A DNA stretch of 19,926 nucleotides. Origin: Actinomycetota bacterium (lineage in GTDB: Bacteria > Actinomycetota > Actinomycetes > Nanopelagicales > Nanopelagicaceae). Position 1 is the stretch's first letter. The number at the start of each line of letters is the position of its first letter. This document shows, one piece after another, positions 13,360 through 19,926 of this stretch. The translations under genes and the position numbers were made by a program. Below the pieces are notes generated by a model that was given only the letters and a program-made list of their open reading frames with translations, was not told where the DNA came from and ran no database searches. The DNA is taken from positions 1 through 19,926 of the forward strand of contig WLRE01000013.1 of NCBI GenBank assembly GCA_009698045.1. The letters are read 5' to 3'.

Positions 13360-13366
13360 GGTCTCG

Positions 13367-13963
13367 ATGTTACAAGCTTCTCTACGCGCGCCAGTCACAA
13401 AGATAATCACGCCTTTGTGTCGCGGACTCTTGCGATTAGGCATAACTGCAAACGCAATGACGGTTATTGGCTCGGCAGCGACTTTAATTTCTTCAGTCTA
13501 TTTTTTCGCGCAAGGCAAATTCTTCATCGGTTCAATTGTGGTTACCTTGATTGTTCTCACGGATTTGCTCGATGGGACATTAGCTCGACTCTCTCCGAAC
13601 GGACCGAGCACGTGGGGTGCGCTCTTGGATTCCACTCTCGATCGCCTCGGTGATTCAGTAATTATTGGCTCACTTCTTTACTGGCTCATTGCTGAAGGTG
13701 ACGCGTTGATTCCACTAGCACTCATCTCGTTAGTGAGTGGTGGTCTTGTGAGTTACGTAAAAGCGCGGGCTGAATCGCTAGACATTGTATGCAACGGTGG
13801 TTTTGCAGAACGAACCGAACGATTAGCGATATTTCTCATTGCCGTAGGTTTTCATGGATTAGGCGTTGACTACATACTTGCGATCGGTTTATGGACGCTT
13901 GCCATTGTTTCTACTCTTACCGTTATTCAACGCCTCATGATTGTCTATCGAGCAACCCAATGA
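13367..13963 (+). CDS. pgsA: CDP-alcohol phosphatidyltransferase, phosphatidylinositol phosphate synthase
   Basis: This membrane enzyme joins CDP-diacylglycerol to inositol-1-phosphate, starting phosphatidylinositol and PIM synthesis in actinobacteria. The catalytic motif D-x2-DG-x2-AR-x9-G-x3-D-x3-D is complete: D66, D69, G70, A73-R74, G84, D88, D92 (numbered from ATG 13367). About six hydrophobic helices span the 198 residues. Start 13367 (MLQASLRAPV) was chosen because it matches the N-terminus I recall for actinobacterial homologues and lies 7 nt after TACGAT. ATG 13358, 10 nt after a GGGAGG, is the alternative and adds three residues. Inositol specificity is inferred from the following patA and pimA, since phosphatidylglycerophosphate synthases share the motif. 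It overlaps patA by 4 bp (ATGA). Confidence 0.9.
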   Translation: MLQASLRAPVTKIITPLCRGLLRLGITANAMTVIGSAATLISSVYFFAQGKFFIGSIVVTLIVLTDLLDGTLARLSPNGPSTWGALLDSTLDRLGDSVIIGSLLYWLIAEGDALIPLALISLVSGGLVSYVKARAESLDIVCNGGFAERTERLAIFLIAVGFHGLGVDYILAIGLWTLAIVSTLTVIQRLMIVYRATQ

Positions 13964-14844
13964 AACACATTGCCTATCTCGGATATAGCCTGGGATGGAA
14001 ACTCGTTCGATTGCTTCCTGAAACAAGTGCCTACCGGATTGCTTACTTTGCCGCTGATTATTTGACCAAGAAAAACGGTAAAGGAGTGCAACGTCTTCGA
14101 AAAAATTATGCTCGAATTCGACCCGAGTTATCTGTAGCGCAGCTAGAAGAACTAGTTCAACTAGGAATGCGTTCATATCTGCGGTACTGGATCGACACCT
14201 TTAGATTTCCAACGTGGAGTCGTGAGCGAACAATTTCAAGCGTTACAGTCACAGGCGAAGAATTATTGCGCGACCCACTCGCTAATGGAACTGGCGTTAT
14301 TGTCTCCTTGCCACATGCAGGAAACTGGGATCATGCGGGTGCATATTTCTGCTTTACGGGCGCTCCGTTAGTCACTGTTGCAGAACATCTTGAGCCAGAG
14401 AAGTTGTTTCAAAAGTTTTTGGAATATCGCCATTCAATTGGAATGGAAGTTCTCGACCTCAACTCCCGTGCGATTGCAGTACTGGCGCAAAGAGCCAGAG
14501 CCGGAAAATTGATTGCGCTAGTTGCTGATCGCGATCTCTCTTCCAGTGGAGTGCCAGTTAATTTCTTCGGGTATCCATCACGGATGCCTGCAGGACCAGC
14601 ACTGCTTGCGGTACAAACCGGCGCACATCTGATTACGGCCTTTGTTTCTTACACCCAATCCGGTATTCATATTGATTTCAAAGGACCGATATCCGTTCCG
14701 CCATTGGGGACTGCAACCGAAAAGGTTGCGCTGATGACTCAGCAAGCAGCCGACAATTTTGCCAGTGGCTTGCGTGAACACACTCAGGATTGGCATATGT
14801 TGCAACGCATCTGGGTGGATGAAGATTTTAAGGAACGCTCATGA
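13960..14844 (+). CDS. patA: Phosphatidylinositol mannoside acyltransferase (LpxL/HtrB family)
   Basis: The 294-residue product belongs to the lysophospholipid acyltransferase LpxL/HtrB superfamily, shown by the catalytic HX4D in LPHAGNWDHAG (H119, D124) and by LVADRDLSSSGVPVNFFG followed by RMPAGPALLA, the acceptor-site region. By position between pgsA and pimA it corresponds to PatA (Rv2611c), which acylates the 6-position of mannose in PIM1/PIM2 at the inner membrane face. The N-terminus has an amphipathic or weakly hydrophobic start (KHIAYLGYSLGWKLVRLLP). The start is ATG 13960, overlapping the pgsA stop as ATGA; a longer in-frame start at 13891 would run through pgsA. The stop overlaps the pimA start by the same ATGA arrangement. 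Confidence 0.9.
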   Translation: MKHIAYLGYSLGWKLVRLLPETSAYRIAYFAADYLTKKNGKGVQRLRKNYARIRPELSVAQLEELVQLGMRSYLRYWIDTFRFPTWSRERTISSVTVTGEELLRDPLANGTGVIVSLPHAGNWDHAGAYFCFTGAPLVTVAEHLEPEKLFQKFLEYRHSIGMEVLDLNSRAIAVLAQRARAGKLIALVADRDLSSSGVPVNFFGYPSRMPAGPALLAVQTGAHLITAFVSYTQSGIHIDFKGPISVPPLGTATEKVALMTQQAADNFASGLREHTQDWHMLQRIWVDEDFKERS

Positions 14845-16019
14845 TCGATAGACGGTTGAATATTGGGATGGTCTGTCCATACGGATGGGACACTCCTGGT
14901 GGAGTGCAGATCCATATTAAGGAGCTGGCAGAGCACCTGCTCTCGTTAGGACATTCCGTATCAGTTCTTGCTCCAGTAAGTGATGAATCCGCGATAGTAG
15001 AACCGTGGCTGGTTTCGGCAGGACGTCCGATTCCAATTCCATATAACGGAGCAGTCGCGCGAATTCTTTTTGGCCCGCTTGCTTCATCAAGAGTCAAGCA
15101 GTGGATTAGTTCCCATTCCTTTGATCTTCTGCATGTACATGAGGCGGTTATTCCATCCCTCTCGCTGCTTGCCTCGTGGGCTGCCGACGGAGCGATCGTC
15201 GCTACCTTTCACGCCGCGGCGAGCAAACAGAAAGCGGTCTATGCAATCGGTCCCATTCTTGAACCGGTCATGGAGAAATTGACCGCAAAAATTGCAGTGA
15301 GTGAGATGGCGCGTTCCACCCTTAAAGATCACTTCGATACCGAGGCCATAGTTATTCCTAACGGTGTAAACACTTCAAAATTTCATGACAAGTCATACAA
15401 ACTTGAATGGAAGTTGCCTAACACAATAGGTTTTATCGGTCGATTCGATGAACCTCGTAAAGGGCTGGATATTCTGATCGAGGCGATGAGCAAAATTATT
15501 GGAGATATTCCCGATGTTCGCCTTTTGATTGCTGGACCTGGAGATGAAGAGACGCTGAGGAAAAAGATTCCGCAAGAGCTCCTTAGTCACATAACTTTAC
15601 TGGGCCGATTAAGCGAAGAAGATAAGGTCAAATTCTTTCACTCCATTGCACTGTATGTCGCGCCGAATACTGGCGGCGAATCATTCGGAATCATTCTTGC
15701 TGAAGCTATGGCTTCTGGGACTGCCATCGTCGCAAGTGATATTCAAGCCTTTACAGATTTACTTCAAAATGGTCAGAGTGGCGCACTATTTACCTCCGAG
15801 GATTCTTCCTCACTCGCCAAAGTCATTACCAATCTTTTGAATAACGAGAAAGAGCGAGAACAACTCATTGAAAGCGGGATAAGGCGCTCACTTGATTTTG
15901 ACTGGGAGAAGGTTGCTTGCGATATCGTCGATGTGTACGAGATGGCAATGGTCGGAAATGAAGGAATACGGCTTGCCTCCGAGGGTAGAGTGTGGAATCG
16001 CTGGCGGGGAGGGGAGTAA
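14841..16019 (+). CDS. pimA: Phosphatidylinositol alpha-mannosyltransferase
   Basis: This GT4-family glycosyltransferase adds the first mannose from GDP-mannose to phosphatidylinositol, giving PIM1 on the cytosolic membrane face. The N-terminal IGMVCPYGWDTPGGVQIHI (8-26) is the PimA opening with the conserved Gly-Gly loop. H124 (ATFHA) matches the catalytic-region histidine, GRFDEPRKG (200-208) carries the Arg/Lys that bind the donor phosphates, and the EX7E motif is E280-E288 (ESFGIILAE). The 392-residue length is slightly above the mycobacterial enzyme, with a short basic C-terminal tail (WNRWRGG). It is translationally coupled to patA (4-bp overlap), and its stop touches the next ATG directly. 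Confidence 0.94.
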   Translation: MIDRRLNIGMVCPYGWDTPGGVQIHIKELAEHLLSLGHSVSVLAPVSDESAIVEPWLVSAGRPIPIPYNGAVARILFGPLASSRVKQWISSHSFDLLHVHEAVIPSLSLLASWAADGAIVATFHAAASKQKAVYAIGPILEPVMEKLTAKIAVSEMARSTLKDHFDTEAIVIPNGVNTSKFHDKSYKLEWKLPNTIGFIGRFDEPRKGLDILIEAMSKIIGDIPDVRLLIAGPGDEETLRKKIPQELLSHITLLGRLSEEDKVKFFHSIALYVAPNTGGESFGIILAEAMASGTAIVASDIQAFTDLLQNGQSGALFTSEDSSSLAKVITNLLNNEKEREQLIESGIRRSLDFDWEKVACDIVDVYEMAMVGNEGIRLASEGRVWNRWRGGE

Positions 16020-16520
16020 ATGACGAAGACGCTTATCTTGCTTGCAGCCCTTGTTCTGATCCTTGCCTGGTATCTGTCATTTTTGGCATCGCGTCTTGAT
16101 CGATTGCATCATCGAGTAGAGACCTCGTGGGAACACTTAGATGCGTTGTTGCAGCGACGAGCGGCGGTTGCGCTAGAGATTGCACACTTTTCTGATATCG
16201 ATCCGGCAACATCACTCGTGTTGACGGCCTCTGCATATCAAGCGCGCGAGGCCAGCATTTTAGAGCGTAGTGAATCTGAAAGTAGCCTCTCGGAGGTATT
16301 GAAACTTTTTCTTGGGGCAGGGGAGGAAGAAATCCTCAACCCAGAACTATCCCGCGAACTGCGTGAAATCACTGAAAAAATCAGATTTGGAATCACCACC
16401 CATTTGGAAGCGGTCAACACGGCGAGAAATGTAAGAAATAAATTTGCGGTAAAGCTCTTTCGATTAGCTGGACATGCGCCACTTCCGGTGAGATACGCCT
16501 TTGAGGATGATATTTTATGA
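16020..16520 (+). CDS. LemA-like membrane protein
   Basis: The 166-residue protein has one N-terminal transmembrane helix (about 3-24, ILLAALVLILAWYL) followed by a long helical region with the LemA-type pattern. HHRVETSWEHLDALLQRRAAV (30-50) resembles the 'v..sWs.vd..L.rR.dlip' core, and a conserved-looking tail AVNTARNVRNKFAVKL is preceded and followed by long helices. LemA proteins are anchored, mostly alpha-helical proteins of uncertain role in the envelope. The start codon immediately follows the pimA stop and its own stop overlaps the DUF3048 gene by 4 bp, so it is expressed with PIM synthesis. A direct part in that pathway is only suggested by this context. Confidence 0.65.
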   Translation: MTKTLILLAALVLILAWYLSFLASRLDRLHHRVETSWEHLDALLQRRAAVALEIAHFSDIDPATSLVLTASAYQAREASILERSESESSLSEVLKLFLGAGEEEILNPELSRELREITEKIRFGITTHLEAVNTARNVRNKFAVKLFRLAGHAPLPVRYAFEDDIL

Positions 16521-17560
16521 AATCAAAGCTCGCGCTTTTCGCCTCCCTGACAGTTTTAGCAGTGAGCGCTTGTTCAGTACCTTTCACCTCAGTAAAGAGT
16601 TCTACTGAGCAAGAGATTTCTACAAATATTCTTACCGGGCTTGCGGGCAGCAATGGTCCTGTTCTTGCTGTGAAAATTGATGACACTCCTGAAGCTCACC
16701 CGCAGATCGGTTTGGAAGCTGCCGATGTTGTGTACATCGAACAAGTTGAAGGCGGGCTCACTCGACTAGCGGCGATCTATTCTCAATATCCGGAAACTAT
16801 CCCAACAAGGATTGGACCTATTCGGTCAGCTCGGATAAGTGATCTAGAGATACTTGCACAATATGGCAAGGTTGGATTCGCTTTCAGCGGTGCCCAGACA
16901 AAGCTGTATCCGAAAATTAGCGCCGCAAATTTGGTTAATCTCAGCGCCGACCGCCAGCCGGCATCGATATATTCACGAGATACCACCAGATATGCCCCTA
17001 CTAATATGATTCTTGATCCGGCTGCTCTGCTCACCAAGACCATTACAACCGAAGGAACTTCTATTGATTCCGTGAAGTCGGTTGGCTGGAGCTTTGGGGA
17101 GATGAGCAAAGATCCCAAGTTCCTCTCTGCAAACTCAGTGGTGAAAATCCAGGAAGCTGATCTGAGTTGGCCCGCATCTAGTTACCAAATTCGTTGGTCT
17201 TCACCCGAGAAGAAATGGCTTATCGACTACCGCCACCAACCAAATTTAGTTGCGGATGGTTCGCAACTATCTGTCGCCACCTTCATTGTTCAAATCGTTT
17301 CTATAACTAACTCAGAATATTCAGACAAGGTCGGAGGAATTACGCCCTTCAGCAATACGGTAGGAAGTGGCGTGGGTTACCTCTTACGTGATGGAGCGGC
17401 CTTTCCTATTACATGGAGTCGAAATAGCGAGACAGAAGGAACCAGTTTCCGCCTTAAAGATGGTTCGGAAGCAAAGTTTGCGCCAAGCCAGATCTGGATT
17501 GCGTTGACCGATAAGGCCCCGGCCTTCATCTATCCGCCAGCACCCACTCCGACCAAGTAG
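16517..17560 (+). CDS. DUF3048 (YerB-type) lipoprotein
   Basis: The 347-residue product begins with a lipoprotein signal peptide: K-rich start, hydrophobic LALFASLTVLAVSAC and lipobox V16-S17-A18-C19. The mature part matches the DUF3048 family: PVLAVKIDDTPEAHPQIGLE (about 50-70), the VVYIEQVEGGLTRLAAIYS stretch, IGPIRSARISDLEIL and a later RYAPTNMI element. A C-terminal region (about 200-340) resembles the second part of the family and ends in a Pro-rich tail. DUF3048 proteins are extracytoplasmic lipoproteins of unknown function in Gram-positive bacteria; the conserved Asp/Glu/Arg residues suggest an enzyme, but none is proven. It is translationally coupled to the LemA-like gene and closes the pgsA-patA-pimA unit. 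pdxS follows after 32 bp. Confidence 0.85.
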   Translation: MKSKLALFASLTVLAVSACSVPFTSVKSSTEQEISTNILTGLAGSNGPVLAVKIDDTPEAHPQIGLEAADVVYIEQVEGGLTRLAAIYSQYPETIPTRIGPIRSARISDLEILAQYGKVGFAFSGAQTKLYPKISAANLVNLSADRQPASIYSRDTTRYAPTNMILDPAALLTKTITTEGTSIDSVKSVGWSFGEMSKDPKFLSANSVVKIQEADLSWPASSYQIRWSSPEKKWLIDYRHQPNLVADGSQLSVATFIVQIVSITNSEYSDKVGGITPFSNTVGSGVGYLLRDGAAFPITWSRNSETEGTSFRLKDGSEAKFAPSQIWIALTDKAPAFIYPPAPTPTK

Positions 17561-17592
17561 ACTTTGGCTCTCATAATTACCTCAGGAGCCTC

Positions 17593-18495
17593 ATGTCTAA
17601 GAATTCACAAGATTCAGTTGTCGGCACTTCACGCGTTAAGCGCGGCATGGCTGAAATGCTTAAGGGTGGCGTCATCATGGACGTTGTCAATGTTGAACAA
17701 GCAAAGATTGCTGAAGATTCAGGCGCAGTAGCCGTAATGGCACTTGAGCGCGTTCCTGCTGATATCCGCGCACAGGGTGGGGTTTCTCGCATGTCTGATC
17801 CTGACATGATTGAAAAAATTCAAGCGGCGGTATCAATTCCAGTAATGGCAAAGGTCCGCATCGGACATTTTGCTGAAGCTCAAGTTTTACAGACGCTAAA
17901 GGTTGACTACATCGACGAGTCTGAAGTTCTCACTCCGGCAGATTACGAACACCACATCGATAAGTGGAGTTTCGATATTCCTTTTGTTTGCGGTGCAACT
18001 AACCTCGGTGAAGCTCTTCGACGTATTAGCGAAGGCGCCGCGATGATCCGTTCCAAGGGTGAAGCGGGCACTGGTGACGTTTCGAACGCGACAACTCATA
18101 TGCGCAAGATTGGTGGCGAAATTCGTCGACTATCTTCTATGCGCGAGGACGAGCTCTATGTTGCAGCAAAAGAATTGCAAGCCCCATATGCATTAGTCAA
18201 AGAAGTTGCCGAAACCGGAAAACTACCTGTAGTTCTCTTCACTGCCGGTGGAATTGCAACGCCTGCTGACGCGGCGATGATGATGCAACTTGGTGCCGAT
18301 GGCGTCTTTATCGGTTCCGGAATTTTCAAGTCTGGTGACGCGGCCAAGCGCGCTGCGGCCTGCGTTAAGGCAACGACATACTTCTCAGATCCAAAAATTG
18401 TTGCCGATGCCTCACGAGGTTTAGGTGAAGCGATGGTGGGTATTAACGTTGCTGATATTCCAGTTCCTCACCGCCTTGCTGAACGTGGCTGGTAA
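17593..18495 (+). CDS. pdxS: Pyridoxal 5'-phosphate synthase subunit PdxS
   Basis: This is the synthase subunit of the DXP-independent vitamin B6 pathway. It condenses ribose 5-phosphate, glyceraldehyde 3-phosphate and ammonia into PLP. The 300-residue TIM barrel has the catalytic D30 (GGVIMDVV), the two Schiff-base lysines K87 (VMAKVRIGHF) and K155 (IRSKGEAGTGD), and the phosphate-binding GGIATPADAA and GVFIGSGIFKSG loops. An AGGAG ribosome-binding site lies 4 nt before the ATG, a tight spacing, with CATAAT about 15 nt upstream as a possible -10. This gene therefore looks leadered, unlike several others here. It forms a 12+12 complex with PdxT, encoded 11 bp downstream. Confidence 0.98.
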   Translation: MSKNSQDSVVGTSRVKRGMAEMLKGGVIMDVVNVEQAKIAEDSGAVAVMALERVPADIRAQGGVSRMSDPDMIEKIQAAVSIPVMAKVRIGHFAEAQVLQTLKVDYIDESEVLTPADYEHHIDKWSFDIPFVCGATNLGEALRRISEGAAMIRSKGEAGTGDVSNATTHMRKIGGEIRRLSSMREDELYVAAKELQAPYALVKEVAETGKLPVVLFTAGGIATPADAAMMMQLGADGVFIGSGIFKSGDAAKRAAACVKATTYFSDPKIVADASRGLGEAMVGINVADIPVPHRLAERGW

Positions 18496-18506
18496 TTCTC
18501 GCTTCA

Positions 18507-19109
18507 ATGAAGATTGGCGTTTTAGCTCTACAAGGTGATTTTCGCGAACATATCGCCACGCTTACTTCTTTAGGAATTGATAGTTATGCAGTCAAGACAG
18601 TTGAAGAACTAACCAGCGTCGATGCACTTGTAATTCCAGGTGGTGAATCAACGACAATAAGTAAATTGGCCATTGCTTTTGGAATCATGGAACCAATTCG
18701 TCTTCGAATTGCGCAAGGTATGCCGGTCTATGGCTCTTGTGCAGGAATGATTCTGCTTTCAAAGAAGATTATCGATGCCGCCTCAGAACAAGAATCGTTT
18801 GGTGGTATTGACATCACGGTCCGCAGAAATGCATTTGGACGCCAGGTTGATTCATTTGAATCCAAGCTGGTCGTAAAAGGTATTCCTGGCGAGCCGGTCC
18901 AAGCGATATTTATTCGAGCTCCTTGGGTCGAGAGTGCTGGTGTGGATGTAGAAGTCTTAGCTAGCGTGGAGATAGATGGCCAGTCGCATCCGGTCGCCGT
19001 TCGCCAGAACAATGCCTTAGCAACCTCGTTCCACCCCGAGATTTCAGGGGATAGCCGAATACATCGATATTTCGTGGAAGAGATTTGCCAGCCAGCGGTG
19101 GGGAAGTAG
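18507..19109 (+). CDS. pdxT: Pyridoxal 5'-phosphate synthase glutaminase subunit PdxT
   Basis: This class I glutamine amidotransferase supplies ammonia to PdxS. The catalytic triad is present: C78 (YGSCAGM), H175 and E177 (SFHPEISGD). The oxyanion-site PGGESTT (44-50) and the opening KIGVLALQGDFREH (2-15) are family hallmarks. Length (200 aa) is normal. The gap to pdxS is 11 bp and contains no good Shine-Dalgarno sequence, so expression probably relies on coupling or weak initiation. Confidence 0.98.
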   Translation: MKIGVLALQGDFREHIATLTSLGIDSYAVKTVEELTSVDALVIPGGESTTISKLAIAFGIMEPIRLRIAQGMPVYGSCAGMILLSKKIIDAASEQESFGGIDITVRRNAFGRQVDSFESKLVVKGIPGEPVQAIFIRAPWVESAGVDVEVLASVEIDGQSHPVAVRQNNALATSFHPEISGDSRIHRYFVEEICQPAVGK

Positions 19110-19144
19110 TACCTTTCGTTCCTGGGATTTTTCGCAATATTACT

Positions 19145-19151
19145 GAGGGGG
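19145..19151 (+). promoter_or_regulatory. Shine-Dalgarno site that sets the yebC start
   Basis: GAGGGGG ends 6 nt before GTG 19158. It would overlap nothing useful for the in-frame TTG at 19152, which starts directly after it, so GTG is the start. Confidence 0.65.
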
Positions 19152-19157
19152 TTGGAC

Positions 19158-19907
19158 GTGTCAGGCCATTCCAAGTGGGCAACGACCAAGCACAAGAAAG
19201 CGATTATTGACTCTCGCCGTGCAAAGAATTTTGCAAAGTTGATCAAGGGAATCGAAGTTGCTGCACGTGGCGGCGGCGCAGATATTTCTGGAAACCCAAC
19301 GCTTTTCGATGCAATCGCAAAGGCAAAGAAGAATTCAGTCCCGGCAGACAATATTGATCGTGCGATTAAGCGTGGTGCCGGTCTGGAATCGGGCGGCGCG
19401 GATTACCAAACAATTATGTATGAAGGTTATGGACCAGGCGGAGTCGCACTTCTCATCGAATGTCTCTCCGACAACCGCAATCGTGCTGCCTCTGAAGTTC
19501 GCGTAGCTGTCACTCGCAATGGCGGCAACATGGCAGATCCAGGATCGGTTTCTTACATGTTTAACCGCAAAGGTGTCATCATCGTTAGCAAGGCCAATGG
19601 CGTAACAGAAGATAAGGTTTTGGAGAGCGTGCTAGACGCCGGTGCTGAAGAAGTTAACGACCTCGGCGAAGCATTTGAGGTTGTCAGCGAAGCCTCTGAT
19701 TTGGTCGCCGTTCGTGAATCACTTCAGGCTGCCGGAATTGATTATGAATCTGCTGATACCTCATTTCTGCCAACTCTCTCTGTTCCCCTTGATGCAGAGT
19801 CTGCGGCAAAGGTGTTCCATCTCATCGATGCCATTGAAGAGCTCGACGATGTGCAGAATGTCTTCGGTAACTTTGATGTCTCTGACGAAGTTATGGCGAG
19901 CCTCTAA
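19158..19907 (+). CDS. yebC: YebC/TACO1-family protein
   Basis: The 249-residue product begins with the family hallmark SGHSKWATTKHKKA and contains NIDRAIKRGAG (about 72-82), the TIMYEGYGPGGVALLIEC stretch and RNGGNMADPGSVSYMF. YebC-family proteins were long annotated as transcription regulators; members including mitochondrial TACO1 act on the ribosome to help translation through difficult stretches such as polyproline. GTG at 19158 is the start because it gives the canonical MSGHSKW N-terminus and has a good ribosome-binding site. In mycobacteria the same order pdxT-yebC is followed by ruvC. The window ends 19 bases after this stop, so that cannot be checked. Confidence 0.96.
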   Translation: MSGHSKWATTKHKKAIIDSRRAKNFAKLIKGIEVAARGGGADISGNPTLFDAIAKAKKNSVPADNIDRAIKRGAGLESGGADYQTIMYEGYGPGGVALLIECLSDNRNRAASEVRVAVTRNGGNMADPGSVSYMFNRKGVIIVSKANGVTEDKVLESVLDAGAEEVNDLGEAFEVVSEASDLVAVRESLQAAGIDYESADTSFLPTLSVPLDAESAAKVFHLIDAIEELDDVQNVFGNFDVSDEVMASL

Positions 19908-19926
19908 TTTCTTCCTTCTCATTGTA

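Noticed and set aside
13342..13443. Longer start (13443) for the EF-G-like gene
   Set aside because: Would overlap pgsA head-on by about 77 bp; the added residues show no similarity, and ATG 13341 has a -10-like hexamer close by.
18728..19351. 207-codon open frame on the minus strand across pdxT and yebC
   Set aside because: Antisense shadow of two certain genes; low-complexity product with no domain.
1..19926. CRISPR array, insertion sequence or prophage genes
   Set aside because: No regularly spaced repeats, transposase or phage structural genes were recognised.

Overview
The window reads as a chromosomal segment of a lower-GC actinobacterium. I estimate roughly half G+C by eye. Three things support this: an actinobacterial cytochrome bc1-aa3 branch (three-helix Rieske protein, diheme QcrC, PDWY-type QcrB), a phosphatidylinositol mannoside (PIM) operon, and the mycobacteria-like order thrS - HIT - pgsA - acyltransferase - pimA - ... 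- pdxS - pdxT - yebC. Streamlined freshwater actinobacteria of the acI/Nanopelagicales type fit best, but that placement is an inference.

Layout. (1) 2-571: the 3' end of a secreted-type protein with a bacterial fibrinogen-like GGGWT domain. (2) 4636-582, minus strand: ctaE-qcrC-qcrA-qcrB, a compact respiratory operon ending tail-to-tail with (1) over a shared hairpin. (3) 4755-5837: a single-domain receiver-like protein lacking the conserved lysine, convergent with a short DEDDh exonuclease. (4) 5910-8095: an accessory-looking stretch with a secreted beta-rich protein, a small sulfotransferase-like protein, tRNA-Val and a ManC-type cupin. The tRNAs Cys and Gly follow, so the cupin gene splits a Gly-Cys-Val tRNA cluster. 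(5) 8432-12768: pabB-pabC (p-aminobenzoate for folate), then thrS and an Ap4A-phosphorylase-like HIT gene. (6) 12751-13341, minus strand: a degenerate EF-G-like G-domain protein with no P-loop, sitting between the HIT gene and pgsA. (7) 13367-17560: pgsA-patA-pimA followed by a LemA-like membrane protein and a DUF3048 lipoprotein, all touching or overlapping; this is the envelope phosphoinositide/PIM unit. (8) 17593-19907: pdxS-pdxT (pyridoxal 5'-phosphate synthase) and yebC. There is no gene-free stretch above 300 bases apart from the tRNA-bearing one at 8096-8431.

A recurring regulatory theme is visible. Many genes that start a transcription unit carry a TANNNT-like hexamer ending 6-7 nt before the start codon, with no Shine-Dalgarno sequence. 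This is the arrangement expected for leaderless mRNAs. I see no CRISPR array, insertion sequence or prophage.

The most unusual items are the pseudo-GTPase EF-G-like gene with its back-to-back promoter with pgsA, the G33 anticodon loop of tRNA-Val, the split tRNA cluster, the exonuclease that stops where its mycobacterial-type relatives continue into a GIY-YIG nuclease, and the LemA/DUF3048 pair locked into the PIM operon.
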